Shown here one piece after another: positions 1 to 8,266 of a stretch of 22,803 bases of DNA. The stretch comes from Hyphomicrobiaceae bacterium (lineage in GTDB: Bacteria; Pseudomonadota; Alphaproteobacteria; Rhizobiales; Hyphomicrobiaceae). Every line of letters starts with the position of its first letter. Positions within the stretch are counted from its first letter, which is position 1. The stretch covers positions 1-22,803 of the forward strand of contig JABSQE010000007.1 of the NCBI GenBank assembly GCA_013214245.1, written 5' to 3'. The notes under the pieces are model-generated. The model was not told the DNA's origin. It saw only the letters and a list, made by a program, of their open reading frames with translations, and made no database searches. Position numbers and translations under genes: made by a program.

Positions 1-554
1 GCTAGACCGGGCTGTATCCAGGTTAAAATAAACTGTCTTCGTGCTATGAGCGCTTCATTTTCTCTATCCTCATCACGAATATACTTCTGTTCAAGTTTGT
101 CTGCAGCAGCAACATGGTCTGCTTCTTCCGATGCAAGATCGCCTAAAAGTTTTCGGGTGTCGGCATCTGTTACTTGTGATGCAGCTTTCAAGTAAAAGGT
201 ATGAGCGGCTGCTTCCATATTAGCAGCTTCTTCTCGTATACGTTCAATGCCGAGATTTTCGATAAGCCAAACAGGGTTGCGTCTGTAAAAGCCTGCAACA
301 TTTTCTCGACGTATAAGCGGAATTACATCGCCAAAACGACGTTGGTGCAATTCAATTAATTGACGACGGTGTTGGTCTTCCTCTTCCGCCATACCGTCAA
401 ATATTTTGGCAGAATCAGGATAATCATCACGCAAACGTTCAGCGTAAGATCGATATATTCTTGCGTCGTCTTCTTCTGCAGAGATACCAAGTGCAATAAT
501 TTGCTGCTCACTTAGATCGGAAAATTTGTACTGGTTTAAAAATGCAGGAATCAT
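1..554 (-). CDS. mbfA: MbfA-type ferritin-like/VIT iron protein, N-terminal part (runs off the window)
   Basis: Read on the minus strand from ATG at 554-552, the frame stays open for 184 codons and leaves the window at position 1. The protein opens MIPAFLNQYKFSDLSEQQII and continues with a rubrerythrin/ferritin-like four-helix fold. Candidate iron-binding Glu/His residues lie in SAEEDDARIY, MAEEEDQHRR, REEAANMEAAAH and LASEEADHVA. This matches, from memory, the N-terminal domain of alphaproteobacterial MbfA (erythrin-vacuolar iron transport protein), a membrane-bound iron exporter. The C-terminal VIT1-type transporter domain would lie outside the window. In rhizobia mbfA is controlled by the iron regulator Irr. 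Here a TATAAT-like -10 (594-599, minus) and one TTAGAA half-site (607-612) lie upstream, too little to claim Irr control. No in-frame damage is visible, so iron handling seems to be retained. Family call fairly sure; whether the protein is intact cannot be judged. Confidence 0.85.
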   Translation of the reverse strand, partial: MIPAFLNQYKFSDLSEQQIIALGISAEEDDARIYRSYAERLRDDYPDSAKIFDGMAEEEDQHRRQLIELHQRRFGDVIPLIRRENVAGFYRRNPVWLIENLGIERIREEAANMEAAAHTFYLKAASQVTDADTRKLLGDLASEEADHVAAADKLEQKYIRDEDRENEALIARRQFILTWIQPGL

Positions 555-1821
555 CGACAAGCTCCGACGTAAAACAAATTTGATGTTTCTACTATTATAA
601 CTTAAATTCTAATGAAGATATTAATATGCTAAAACTCTGGACTTACTTACATCTTCATGGGCGCAGAACATTATGCTGTTAACAAGTATTATCTGCAAAG
701 TGCAGGTCTATTCTGATCTTATTAGCGCTTAATTTTACTCTAGATTCAACGTAGTTTTTATAGATTATGTCATAATCAGGTCATTATCAACTGTAAGCTG
801 TAAGTACTAATCTAAAAATTTCTCGTCGAAACAGAGGTGGTTTGGTTTCACCACGCCTGAGAATTGAGACAGTAATGATAATAAGTCAGTACTACGCGCT
901 AAATTAAAAGCTGTTACATCTGTTCACTGTCAAGCTCAGTGTATTCTTTAATGTACAATATTATAAAAGATAATCTTGAATTAAAAATAAAGCTTGTTAA
1001 TGGTTAGCAAAGAACTCCTATGTTGCGGGGTTATGATTTAACAAATAGTTATAACTAATTAAGTGTTAAAACAATTAAGTCTCTTGTTATTAGGTAATAA
1101 CATAAAAAAAGTCTAAGATGTAAATGTTTCGTGCATTTATTATAATTTTAACACTCGTCCGAAACAGTTATGTCAAACAGCATAAACCAAAAAGTTTAGG
1201 CATGTACCTTTTTTGGAGCTGTTTGCGTATGTTAACGTCTATCCTTATCGCGGCGGTGGATGAATCTTGTATTGTAGTATAATAATATTGAATTATGTTT
1301 ATTGTACACTTTTTTTTAGTAACAATGTAAAGTTTGTTAAAAAAATACACAACCTAAACTCGCACACAATGTAATCAGTTATGTCTTACGCACATATTAA
1401 CATCTGAATTAATTACGTCGTGTGATGCGCATGTAAACCAAATCTATAATCACGACTAATAATAATTGCAATACCATGTAGCATTTTACATTTAGCCAGT
1501 AACTTCGGTGAATTAATACTATACAAACCATTCTCGTGCACTTAAGGACGCCAATGAGATCTGAAACAGAAAGCTACCAACTTTAAATCCCACTGAAAAA
1601 ATCGTTTTGAAAGACTAATAATCATAGTTCCGAATAGCTGGATCCCTAGAATAAGAATGTGTTACACGATAAATCTAAGCTCACAATTTGTGTTTTGAAT
1701 GCAAGTATTGATTAATCAGGAAAGTACTACAGATAATTAATCAGTAAAAGTGAATAAATCATACTTAGAATTCCGTGATAACTGTATAATGCTAAGATAA
1801 CCTGAAAACCTTTATAAAAAA
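555..1821. other. Long gene-free stretch between mbfA and mutY
   Basis: About 1.27 kb of AT-rich DNA with no convincing gene on either strand. The only open frame of 60 codons (1168-1350, minus) is low-complexity Tyr/Ile/Lys-rich, has no Shine-Dalgarno and resembles nothing I know. A short inverted repeat (GTGGT/ACCAC) sits near 838-856. I see no tRNA-like cloverleaf, no IS end repeats and no recognisable remnant of an ancestral gene. Most likely eroded DNA, as expected in a low-density symbiont genome. Confidence 0.6.
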
Positions 1822-1916
1822 TATGACCGAAAACGAGATTTTTCAAGTTTCCACCCTAAGAAGGGACTGTAAAGCTTTTTGGCTTCACATCTTTCTCAGC
1901 ACGCATTACGGTCATA
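1822..1916 (-). ncRNA. Possible structured RNA or complex terminator downstream of mutY
   Basis: On the minus strand, starting 24 nt beyond the mutY stop, an 8-bp perfect outer helix (TATGACCG at 1916-1909 with CGGTCATA at 1829-1822) encloses about 79 nt. Inside it are a second helix TGAGA/TCTCG (one G-U), an 8-bp hairpin TGTGAAGC/GCTTTACA (one G-U, loop CAAAAA) and a CCCT/AGGG hairpin. The 3' arm of the outer helix runs straight into TTTTTT, as at an intrinsic terminator. It may simply end the mutY transcript, or it may be a discrete small RNA. It matches no RNA family I recall. The helices were drawn by eye; no folding energy was computed. Confidence 0.4.
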
Positions 1917-1939
1917 AAAAACTAGAATTAACATTTGTA

Positions 1940-3040
1940 TCAATCTCTTAGGCCGTAAGCGATAATTTTACGCATCACAGATGGAAGAGCATAGCGCTTG
2001 AGATCGTTGCGCGGCACCCAAATGCAGCGACTAGGATTTGCCCACAAAGTTAAAGCTACGTCTTTTTGAACAATCGCCCGATAAACCCCCATTTGTAATC
2101 GAAAATGCGTGAAAGTGTGAGAAATCGTGCCTGGAATATGCCACCAATTAGTATTCACAGGCGCAGCGCGAAGAACATCATCTGAGCCTTGTACAGCATT
2201 CAACCATTCAGTAGAAGGAACCTCCATCATGCGGGCTAGAAGTCCTTTCTCTGGACGTCGACGCAATAACAGTTGGCCATCCTCAGATAAAACCAGGAAT
2301 CCGATACCATATCTAATGGGTCGATTTGGTTTTGGCATTTTAGCCGGTAATTTTGTTTCAAGCCCTAAGACATGAGCATCACATTGTCTTTTAAGGGGAC
2401 ACATTAAACATGAAGGCCGTCTAGGAGTGCACACAGTTGCTCCTAGATCCATCATTGCTTGAGCAAAATCACCAGAGCGTTCGGTTGGTGTAAGTTGTAC
2501 CGCCAAGCTCCGCAGCCGTGATTTAGATTGAGGTAAAGGTTGTTCTACTGCAAACAAGCGAGAAACAACTCGTTCTACATTACCATCGACCGGCGTTGCA
2601 TGCTTACCAAAGGCAATAGCGGCAATAGCTGCGGCTGTGTAAGGTCCTATCCCTGGTAATTTACGTAGTTTGACTTCATCTTCAGGAAAGCGGCCACCGC
2701 ATTCCGCTACTACTTGTCTCGCGCAAGCATGTAAATTACGCGCTCGTGAATAATATCCTAATCCTGCCCATTCTTCTAAAACACTATCTTCTTGCGCGGC
2801 TGCTAATTCTAAAACATTAGACCAACGCGTTAGAAATTTGTGAAAGTATGGAATAACAGTTTTCACGTTGGTTTGTTGCAGCATAATTTCACTCAACCAA
2901 ACCCGATAAGGATCAGGATCGATCGCAGTATTATGGCGCCAGGGAAGATCCCGACGTTCGTTATCATACCACTCCAATAATGCCATTGCCGGTGCTTTGC
3001 TGGCACGGTATTGGCGTTGTGTGCGTGCGATGGTACTCAT
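1940..3040 (-). CDS. mutY: Adenine DNA glycosylase MutY
   Basis: Removes adenine mispaired with 8-oxoguanine in base-excision repair. From the ATG at 3040 the protein has 366 residues. It shows SEIMLQQTNVK with catalytic Glu51, a helix-hairpin-helix LPGIGPYTAAAI (about 128-139), catalytic Asp152 in VDGNVERV, and a 4Fe-4S loop with Cys204, 211, 214 and 220 (C-X6-C-X2-C-X5-C). The C-terminal NUDIX-like 8-oxoG-sensing domain has the SHTFTHF motif. The frame could begin 20 codons upstream at 3100. I chose MSTIARTQRQ because a GGAGG stands 8 nt before it and homologues begin near there. All key residues are present and length is normal, so it should be active. It is divergent from the DUF721 gene, an arrangement common in alphaproteobacteria. 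Retaining oxidative-damage repair is notable in a genome losing many functions. Confidence 0.97.
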   Translation of the reverse strand: MSTIARTQRQYRASKAPAMALLEWYDNERRDLPWRHNTAIDPDPYRVWLSEIMLQQTNVKTVIPYFHKFLTRWSNVLELAAAQEDSVLEEWAGLGYYSRARNLHACARQVVAECGGRFPEDEVKLRKLPGIGPYTAAAIAAIAFGKHATPVDGNVERVVSRLFAVEQPLPQSKSRLRSLAVQLTPTERSGDFAQAMMDLGATVCTPRRPSCLMCPLKRQCDAHVLGLETKLPAKMPKPNRPIRYGIGFLVLSEDGQLLLRRRPEKGLLARMMEVPSTEWLNAVQGSDDVLRAAPVNTNWWHIPGTISHTFTHFRLQMGVYRAIVQKDVALTLWANPSRCIWVPRNDLKRYALPSVMRKIIAYGLRD

Positions 3041-3048
3041 TATGCGGC

Positions 3049-3053
3049 CCTCC
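3049..3053 (-). promoter_or_regulatory. Shine-Dalgarno of mutY
   Basis: GGAGG on the minus strand, 8 nt before the ATG at 3040. It decides the mutY start in favour of the internal Met over the longer frame beginning at 3100. Confidence 0.75.
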
Positions 3054-3124
3054 AAGAGCAAAGCGAATCGTACTAACAGATCATAACCAGTTAAAATCAC
3101 TTAAGATACGGTTGAGGTTAGATA

Positions 3125-3691
3125 ATGCGTGTAAAACCTTTACGACAGAATTATAAATCTAGTAAAAAAGTGTGTTCCCTCGGCGCACTTGTGTCAGATA
3201 TCACAAAACGAGCATTTGAGAAATATGGCTTCTGTGGCGCAGCGATTTTAACAGACTGGAATGAAATTATTGGAGACGATTTAGCAGCTGCAACGTCGCC
3301 TGTGCGTCTAAAGTGGCCACGTAACTCTTCTATTCCTTGGGATGCTAACACTTACTCTCAAAATAGCGAACAAGGTGCAACACTCATCTTACGCACTAAA
3401 CCATCACATGCACTTGATGTTCAGTATAATAGTTATAAAATAAAAAAGCGTATTAATGCGTATTTCGGATATCATGCGGTATCGCAAATACGCATTCTAC
3501 AAGCACCTATCAATCAAGTTTCAGAACCTGTACAAAATTTCGATGCCGCAAAACAAGTAACAAAGCTGTGCATGTCTAGTGAAGGTATTATCCATTACGA
3601 CAATTTTGATAAAGATCTGTCGTGCAGAGACAAGCTTATACGTTCTCTAGCGCGGTTAAAAGAGAATATAAGAGTAAATAGTGAGGTTTAA
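3125..3691 (+). CDS. DUF721 (DciA-like) protein
   Basis: A 188-residue soluble protein starting at ATG 3125, 84 nt from the divergent mutY start. The N-terminal two thirds match the DUF721 family as seen in alphaproteobacteria. There is a Leu-Gly-Ala-Leu-Val stretch near residue 19, a KRAFEKYGFCGAAILTDW segment (about 28-45), a variable Pro/Arg loop, then LILRTKPSHALDVQY and a helix ending INAYFGYHAVSQIRILQAP (about 111-129). DUF721 includes DciA, which helps load the replicative helicase DnaB in bacteria lacking DnaC/DnaI. Function in alphaproteobacteria is inferred from the family. The C-terminal 60 residues look unstructured and lineage-specific. The position between mutY and DsbA-like genes is typical for the group. 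A 5-bp inverted repeat (GAGGT/ACCTC) overlaps the stop codon but lacks a T-tract. Confidence 0.85.
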   Translation: MRVKPLRQNYKSSKKVCSLGALVSDITKRAFEKYGFCGAAILTDWNEIIGDDLAAATSPVRLKWPRNSSIPWDANTYSQNSEQGATLILRTKPSHALDVQYNSYKIKKRINAYFGYHAVSQIRILQAPINQVSEPVQNFDAAKQVTKLCMSSEGIIHYDNFDKDLSCRDKLIRSLARLKENIRVNSEV

Positions 3692-3852
3692 TCTACCTCA
3701 AAACATTAGGTCTGCGTCAAGATATAAAGTTTTTGTTCAGTTATATTAGCTCTAAGTATTAAAAAAATTGGCGAATTAATAGCTAAGTTATATCATGATC
3801 GTGGTAATATAGTGATAATCAGTATTAATAAATTATAATACGGAGTGTAAGA

Positions 3853-4533
3853 ATGCCTGGATTACTAAAAATTTTTAATGATAGAATCTGCATAATTTAT
3901 CTTATACTTATTTTGGTTGTTTTTAGTGTTGGATTTATTCCTGCTCATGGTGTTTTAGCTGAGGTCCAAATTAACGAAGTCCCAACCAAGAAGTTATTAG
4001 CGCCAGATGGATTGTCAGAATTAAGTGTTGGTGTCCCAGACGCAGAGGTAACTATTGTTGAATACATGTCAATGTCATGCGCGGCATGCGCCAAGTTTCA
4101 CAAAACTACATACTCTGAGCTGAAAAAAAAATACATAGATACTGGTAAAGTACGTTTTGTTATGCGTGAGTTTCCTTTAGATAACCTTGCAGCTGCAGGA
4201 GCGATGCTTGCACGGTGTTTAAACGATAATAATAAATCTGTTGCTCTGATTAGTGTCTTATATTCCAGACAACGCGAATGGGTCTCAAGCCAAGCGTTAG
4301 AAGTTTTACTGGAAATTGCCAAACAGGCTGGTTTTTCTAAAGTGAGCTTTGAAGCTTGCCTCAAGGACGGTGAGTTACTAAAAAAGCTCCGCCGACGCCG
4401 TGATAAAGCAGACAAGGAATTTGGCGTTAATGCAACACCATCGTTTTTCATTAACGGCAAACGCTTGCGCAGTCATACTCTTAGCGTAGAAGAATTTGAA
4501 AAAGTAATTGGTCCACTGTTGAACAAATCTTAA
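3853..4533 (+). CDS. Periplasmic DsbA-family thiol:disulfide oxidoreductase (CAAC)
   Basis: A 226-residue protein from ATG 3853, preceded by GGAG about 8 nt upstream. Residues 13-36 form a signal peptide (hydrophobic core IIYLILILVVFSVGF, likely cleavage after the Ala of GVLA), so the product is periplasmic. The thioredoxin fold has the redox pair Cys76-Ala-Ala-Cys79 in MSMSCAACAKFH, and the cis-Pro loop NATPSFFING with Pro196. Between them lies the helical insertion of DsbA/Thioredoxin_4 proteins. The likely role is forming or isomerising disulfides in exported proteins. CAAC is unlike the CPHC of classical DsbA, so redox potential and role (oxidase or reductase) cannot be assigned. The next gene is a paralogue 49 nt downstream, probably co-transcribed. 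In Rhodospirillales a DsbA-type gene commonly precedes smc. Confidence 0.92.
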   Translation: MPGLLKIFNDRICIIYLILILVVFSVGFIPAHGVLAEVQINEVPTKKLLAPDGLSELSVGVPDAEVTIVEYMSMSCAACAKFHKTTYSELKKKYIDTGKVRFVMREFPLDNLAAAGAMLARCLNDNNKSVALISVLYSRQREWVSSQALEVLLEIAKQAGFSKVSFEACLKDGELLKKLRRRRDKADKEFGVNATPSFFINGKRLRSHTLSVEEFEKVIGPLLNKS

Positions 4534-4582
4534 ATTTTTTACTTGTTAAAATCACGGCTTTATTGATTGTCTAGAGGAAATT

Positions 4583-5359
4583 GTGTTAACAAAATTCTCC
4601 GTTTGTTTAATTTTAATGTCATTAATTCCATTTGTGATTACATCTGGTTGCTCAAAAATGAGATCACACAACGATTCCGCACAATTAGGCACTTATTCTC
4701 GAAACAGATATAGTACCTTGCCGTTAAATGACAAGTTCAATCCTTTTTCTGAAGATAAGGGTACCGACATTAAGCGTCGGCACGTTATTGAAAATCCAAC
4801 CATAGCACAAATTATGCAACCAGGCCCTCTTCCGGAAATGTCTCTAGGTCGTTCTGATGCTCCAGTAAAGATTATCAAATACGCTTCAATGACATGTGCT
4901 TATTGCCGACAATTTCAAATAGAAACATTTCCCATTCTTGAGCAAGAATACATCACCACAGGAAAAGTACTTTACATATTAAGAGAGTTTCCTATCGGAT
5001 TTCAATCAGGTGCTGCTACCATCGCTTTACGTTGCGCTAAACCGAACAAATATTTCGCATTGTACGACAAATTTATGAAACAGCAGAGTACGTGGGTGAG
5101 TCGACAAGTGCGGCGTGAACCGATATTTCAAATTGTTAGCCAGGTGGGGGTAACACGGGATGAGTTCGATGCCTGTTTCGAAGATAAAATCCTTAGTTAT
5201 AATTTGAATCAAATAAAAGAGCGTGGACGTACTCTTGGCATTATCGGCACCCCAAACTATTTCATCAATGGACGCCTCTACAAACGTCGTTTAACTATTC
5301 GTGACATCAGGGAACTTGTCAATAAGGCCCTCGCAGACTCTGACAGCACTGTACGATAG
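4583..5359 (+). CDS. Second DsbA-family oxidoreductase (CAYC), possibly a lipoprotein
   Basis: A 258-residue paralogue of the preceding gene, 49 nt downstream. It starts at GTG 4583 behind GAGG (in CTAGAGGAAATT). The N-terminus is a short hydrophobic export signal (LTKFSVCLILMSLIPFVITS) followed by Gly22-Cys23. The Cys could be lipidated, but Thr at -3 is a poor lipobox, so membrane anchoring is uncertain. After a variable linker of about 60 residues comes the thioredoxin fold with Cys105-Ala-Tyr-Cys108 (ASMTCAYCRQF) and the cis-Pro loop GTPNYFING with Pro224. Both proteins share the REFP motif after the first helix (LREFPIGF here, MREFPLDN in the first), suggesting duplication. Two exported DsbA-like enzymes kept intact beside a ruined smc imply continuing need for envelope disulfide chemistry. 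Confidence 0.9.
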   Translation: MLTKFSVCLILMSLIPFVITSGCSKMRSHNDSAQLGTYSRNRYSTLPLNDKFNPFSEDKGTDIKRRHVIENPTIAQIMQPGPLPEMSLGRSDAPVKIIKYASMTCAYCRQFQIETFPILEQEYITTGKVLYILREFPIGFQSGAATIALRCAKPNKYFALYDKFMKQQSTWVSRQVRREPIFQIVSQVGVTRDEFDACFEDKILSYNLNQIKERGRTLGIIGTPNYFINGRLYKRRLTIRDIRELVNKALADSDSTVR

Positions 5360-5372
5360 TATTGAATAGAAA

Positions 5373-5398
5373 GTATTATTTACCTTCATAAATAATAC
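5373..5398 (+). repeat. Perfect 9-bp hairpin after the second DsbA-like gene
   Basis: GTATTATTT (5373-5381), 8-nt loop, AAATAATAC (5390-5398), 14 nt after the stop codon at 5359. It may end or stabilise the dsbA-like transcript. It is all AT except one pair and has no T-tract, so it is a weak terminator at best. Confidence 0.4.
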
Positions 5399-5443
5399 CA
5401 GAGTTTATTCAGTGAGTGCATGTATCCAAATTCAAGACTTCTT

Positions 5444-8184
5444 ATGTATATTGTCAAACTTAGGCTTACGAGTTTTAAATCATTTGTGAAACCAGTAGAA
5501 TTATTCATCGAAAAAGGATTGACAGGTGTGGTTGGACCGAATAGATGCGGCAAGTCTAACTTATTAGAAGGGCTATGCTGGGTTATGGGAGAGGCATCCC
5601 ATAAGTCTATACGCGCCACAGCTATTGCAAATAGCATCAAAGAATTTTGGCACTGCAACACTACATGAAACCCAAATGTTGAAGAAGGGAAGCTGAACTA
5701 TCGGAAATGCTCCAGCCTTTACGTAATGCAGAGATTGTTCGCACAGCCACTCTTACGCGTCTTCAACACGTACAAAATAGCTTAGAAAGTGACTTGCTTC
5801 TAGCAAGACAGCGTCATCATGATCTTGCCGCGTAAGAAAAGCATTTTGAGTTTTATATACATCGAGAGCGAACCTTGTTTTATGAGACTAAAATTGAATG
5901 TGAATGTTTTAAAGTCAAACTGCAGGCTCTCGCAACACAATACAGCGATCAAAGTCAAAGTCTTGAGTATCAGCTTAAGTCCAATATTAAACTTAGCGAA
6001 AAAAATTATCATAATTTAGAGGCTATAGCTGCAAACTTAGCCCTACAACAGTCGGAACTGCATAAAAAACGTAGCAAAATTAAGGGAATCATTAAAGGAC
6101 GTTGTCTCCAACGCGAGACATTAGAGTTAGATATGAGATATATAATATCTAGTATTAAGTGTGCAATTACCAAAGATTCAAACAATAAAAAATTATGCTG
6201 TGCACGGGAAGAAGTTTCGAAGCTTAAATCGACAATTGCTTATTGTGATGACCAAGCTGTTGCAGCAGAACAGCGTGCGATACAAAGTCAAGAAAAATTA
6301 CAAAAAGTAGAGATCTTGCGGGAAGTGATACATATGGAATTACACGCCATAGAAACTGAACAAAGAACTTTAACGCAATTGTTTGACAATGTGAGCCATA
6401 ATGAAAGAGTTATGATTGATCAGATATTTGTAAGTAAGAGCTATAAAACTGCGCTTGGCGCTGCTCTAGGCGAGGATCTGGACTACGAAAAGCACTATGC
6501 ATTGGCCGATCTTATAAAGAGCAATCATCACGATTAAATCCAGAGGTGATGCCCGCAGAAGTAAAACCGCTTATTGATTATGTTGTAGCACCACCAGAAC
6601 TAGCATGGCGACTTGCACATATCGGATTGGTCGAAGTTCAGAAAGGCTACAAAAAACAGAAACACCTGAAACCAGGACAACGCTTAGTTTCATTATCTGG
6701 TGATTTATGGCGTTGGGATGGGCTTGTTGTATCCGCAAATAGCTTTTCACAAGTATCTCAGCATCTGACTGCACGTAACCATTTAAAAGAACTAGCTGAA
6801 AAAGAAATTATTATTCGCAATGAGGCATTACGTTTTGCAGCAGAGTCTGAGGCAGTGCGTAAAATCGTACATGATGCTCGACAAAATGAACGGTATTACA
6901 TCCAACAACGCAGAAAGATACAAAAGCAACTCAGTAAGTCGGAAAAAGTACTAGCGCAAATAGAGCGTGTTACGCGTGAAAGTCACTTATCGGTGCTGCA
7001 TGATCGTCAAAATCAATTTATCTCAGTACTTGCACAAGGCGCGTCAAAAAGCATTAGCAGAACACGACAGAATTGCTTGATATAAGGCTGACTCAGTTGC
7101 TCTACAACTTGAACAAAAAAAACGTCTCGAACATATTAAACACTTGACGAATGATATGGAACGTTGGCAAGCCCGTACCAAAACTAGTTCAGCACGCTTG
7201 AAAACTATTGATATGTACCTGCAGCAAATGCGGGCTGAGACTAAAAAGGCTAAATCTTACCAGAAAGGCTCAAAAAACAAAAAATTGAAATTTTAAGTAA
7301 ACTTTCATTGGTCAAAACACAACTTCGAACAGCTGTTGATAAAGTCATTCAAACTGAAAAATAAGTTAGAGAAGTAAATCATAATTTACTTGCTGCACAA
7401 AAAAAACGTTACTGAACAACGAGAAAATCGTGCACGAGCTGTGGTTATCCTTAATACTGCTCGTACTCAAAGAGCTGAACTCGTTAGATCTATAGAAGAG
7501 CAATTTTTCACCCTACCGGACAGTATACTAGCTCTTTCTGGTTATAGCCTTAAAAAAACCATTGCTTACCTCTGAAGAGGTAGAAACCAGGCTTGCATAT
7601 TTAACTAAAGACCGTGATAGACTCAGAGTGCGAAGATATCAAAGACGCCATTACTAAATTGCGCATAGGGATTGCGAGTCTCAATCACGGAGGCTATAAG
7701 CCTCTTAAAGAATCCTTTAATATTGTTAATCAACATTTCCTACAGTTGTTTGAAACATTGTTTAATGGCGGAGAAGCGAGGCTTAGAATGATATAGAATG
7801 ACAAAGATTCTTTAGCCAGAGGTCTCGAGATAGTTGCACTTCCTCCTGGTAAAAAAACCAACAACTTTATCATCACTCTCAGGTGGAGAACAAACCTTAA
7901 CCGCGCTATCCCTTATTTTTGAAGTCTTCTTGACTAATCCCTCTCCTCTATGTGTTCTCGATGAAGTAGACGCATTTCTTGGTGACGCAAATGTTGATCG
8001 ACTTTGCACCTTGATGGAGAAAATGGCGGAAGGTACCAACACTCGCTTTATATTTATTACACACCACCCAATGACAATGGCACGTATGAATCGCTTGTTT
8101 GGTGTGACTAAGACTGAACATGGTATAAGTGAGCTTGTTTCCGTAAATCTTAGCTTTGCTGAAAGCAGTATAGAGGCCAGTTAA
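5444..8184 (+). pseudogene. smc: Chromosome-partition ATPase SMC, degraded
   Basis: Fragments of one SMC protein appear in the right order across three frames. The N-terminus is MYIVKLRLTSFKSF with a Walker A reading GPNRCGKSN, where Arg replaces the usual Gly. Coiled-coil pieces follow (near 5690-6420), then the hinge (SYKTALGAALGEDLDY near 6430-6485, LKPGQRLVSLSGDLWRWDG near 6680-6722), a second coil, and the C-terminal head with LSGGEQTLTALSL and Walker B PLCVLDEVDAFL. After residue 50 or so, the frame jumps from the nucleotide-binding head to mid-coil. About 700 bp is missing compared with a typical gene of 3.4-3.5 kb. Beyond that there is an in-frame TAA at 5833-5835, a TAG near 7794, and frameshifts near 6540, 7040, 7300, 7390, 7570 and in the A-run at 7850-7856. 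Deletion plus scattered stops cannot be sequencing noise alone. Only the 116-residue C-terminal head remains as one long frame. Confidence 0.96.
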
Positions 8185-8266
8185 TGTTTATTCATTTGAT
8201 CTTGTCTTTAATACTTATGTAAAGCAACACACTATTTTCGACGGTTGGTAGTAAAGTTTAGAAAAT

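Noticed and set aside
1168..1350. 60-codon minus-strand frame in the mbfA-mutY gap
   Set aside because: Low-complexity Tyr/Ile/Lys-rich translation, no Shine-Dalgarno, no family resemblance; expected by chance in AT-rich DNA.
4098..4460. 120-codon minus-strand frame inside the first DsbA-like gene
   Set aside because: Antisense shadow; the plus-strand frame has signal peptide, CAAC and cis-Pro motifs.
5444..8184. smc breaks explained as sequencing errors
   Set aside because: A deletion of about 700 bp, a Walker A mutation and in-frame stops at several places cannot come from base-calling error, and neighbouring genes show none.
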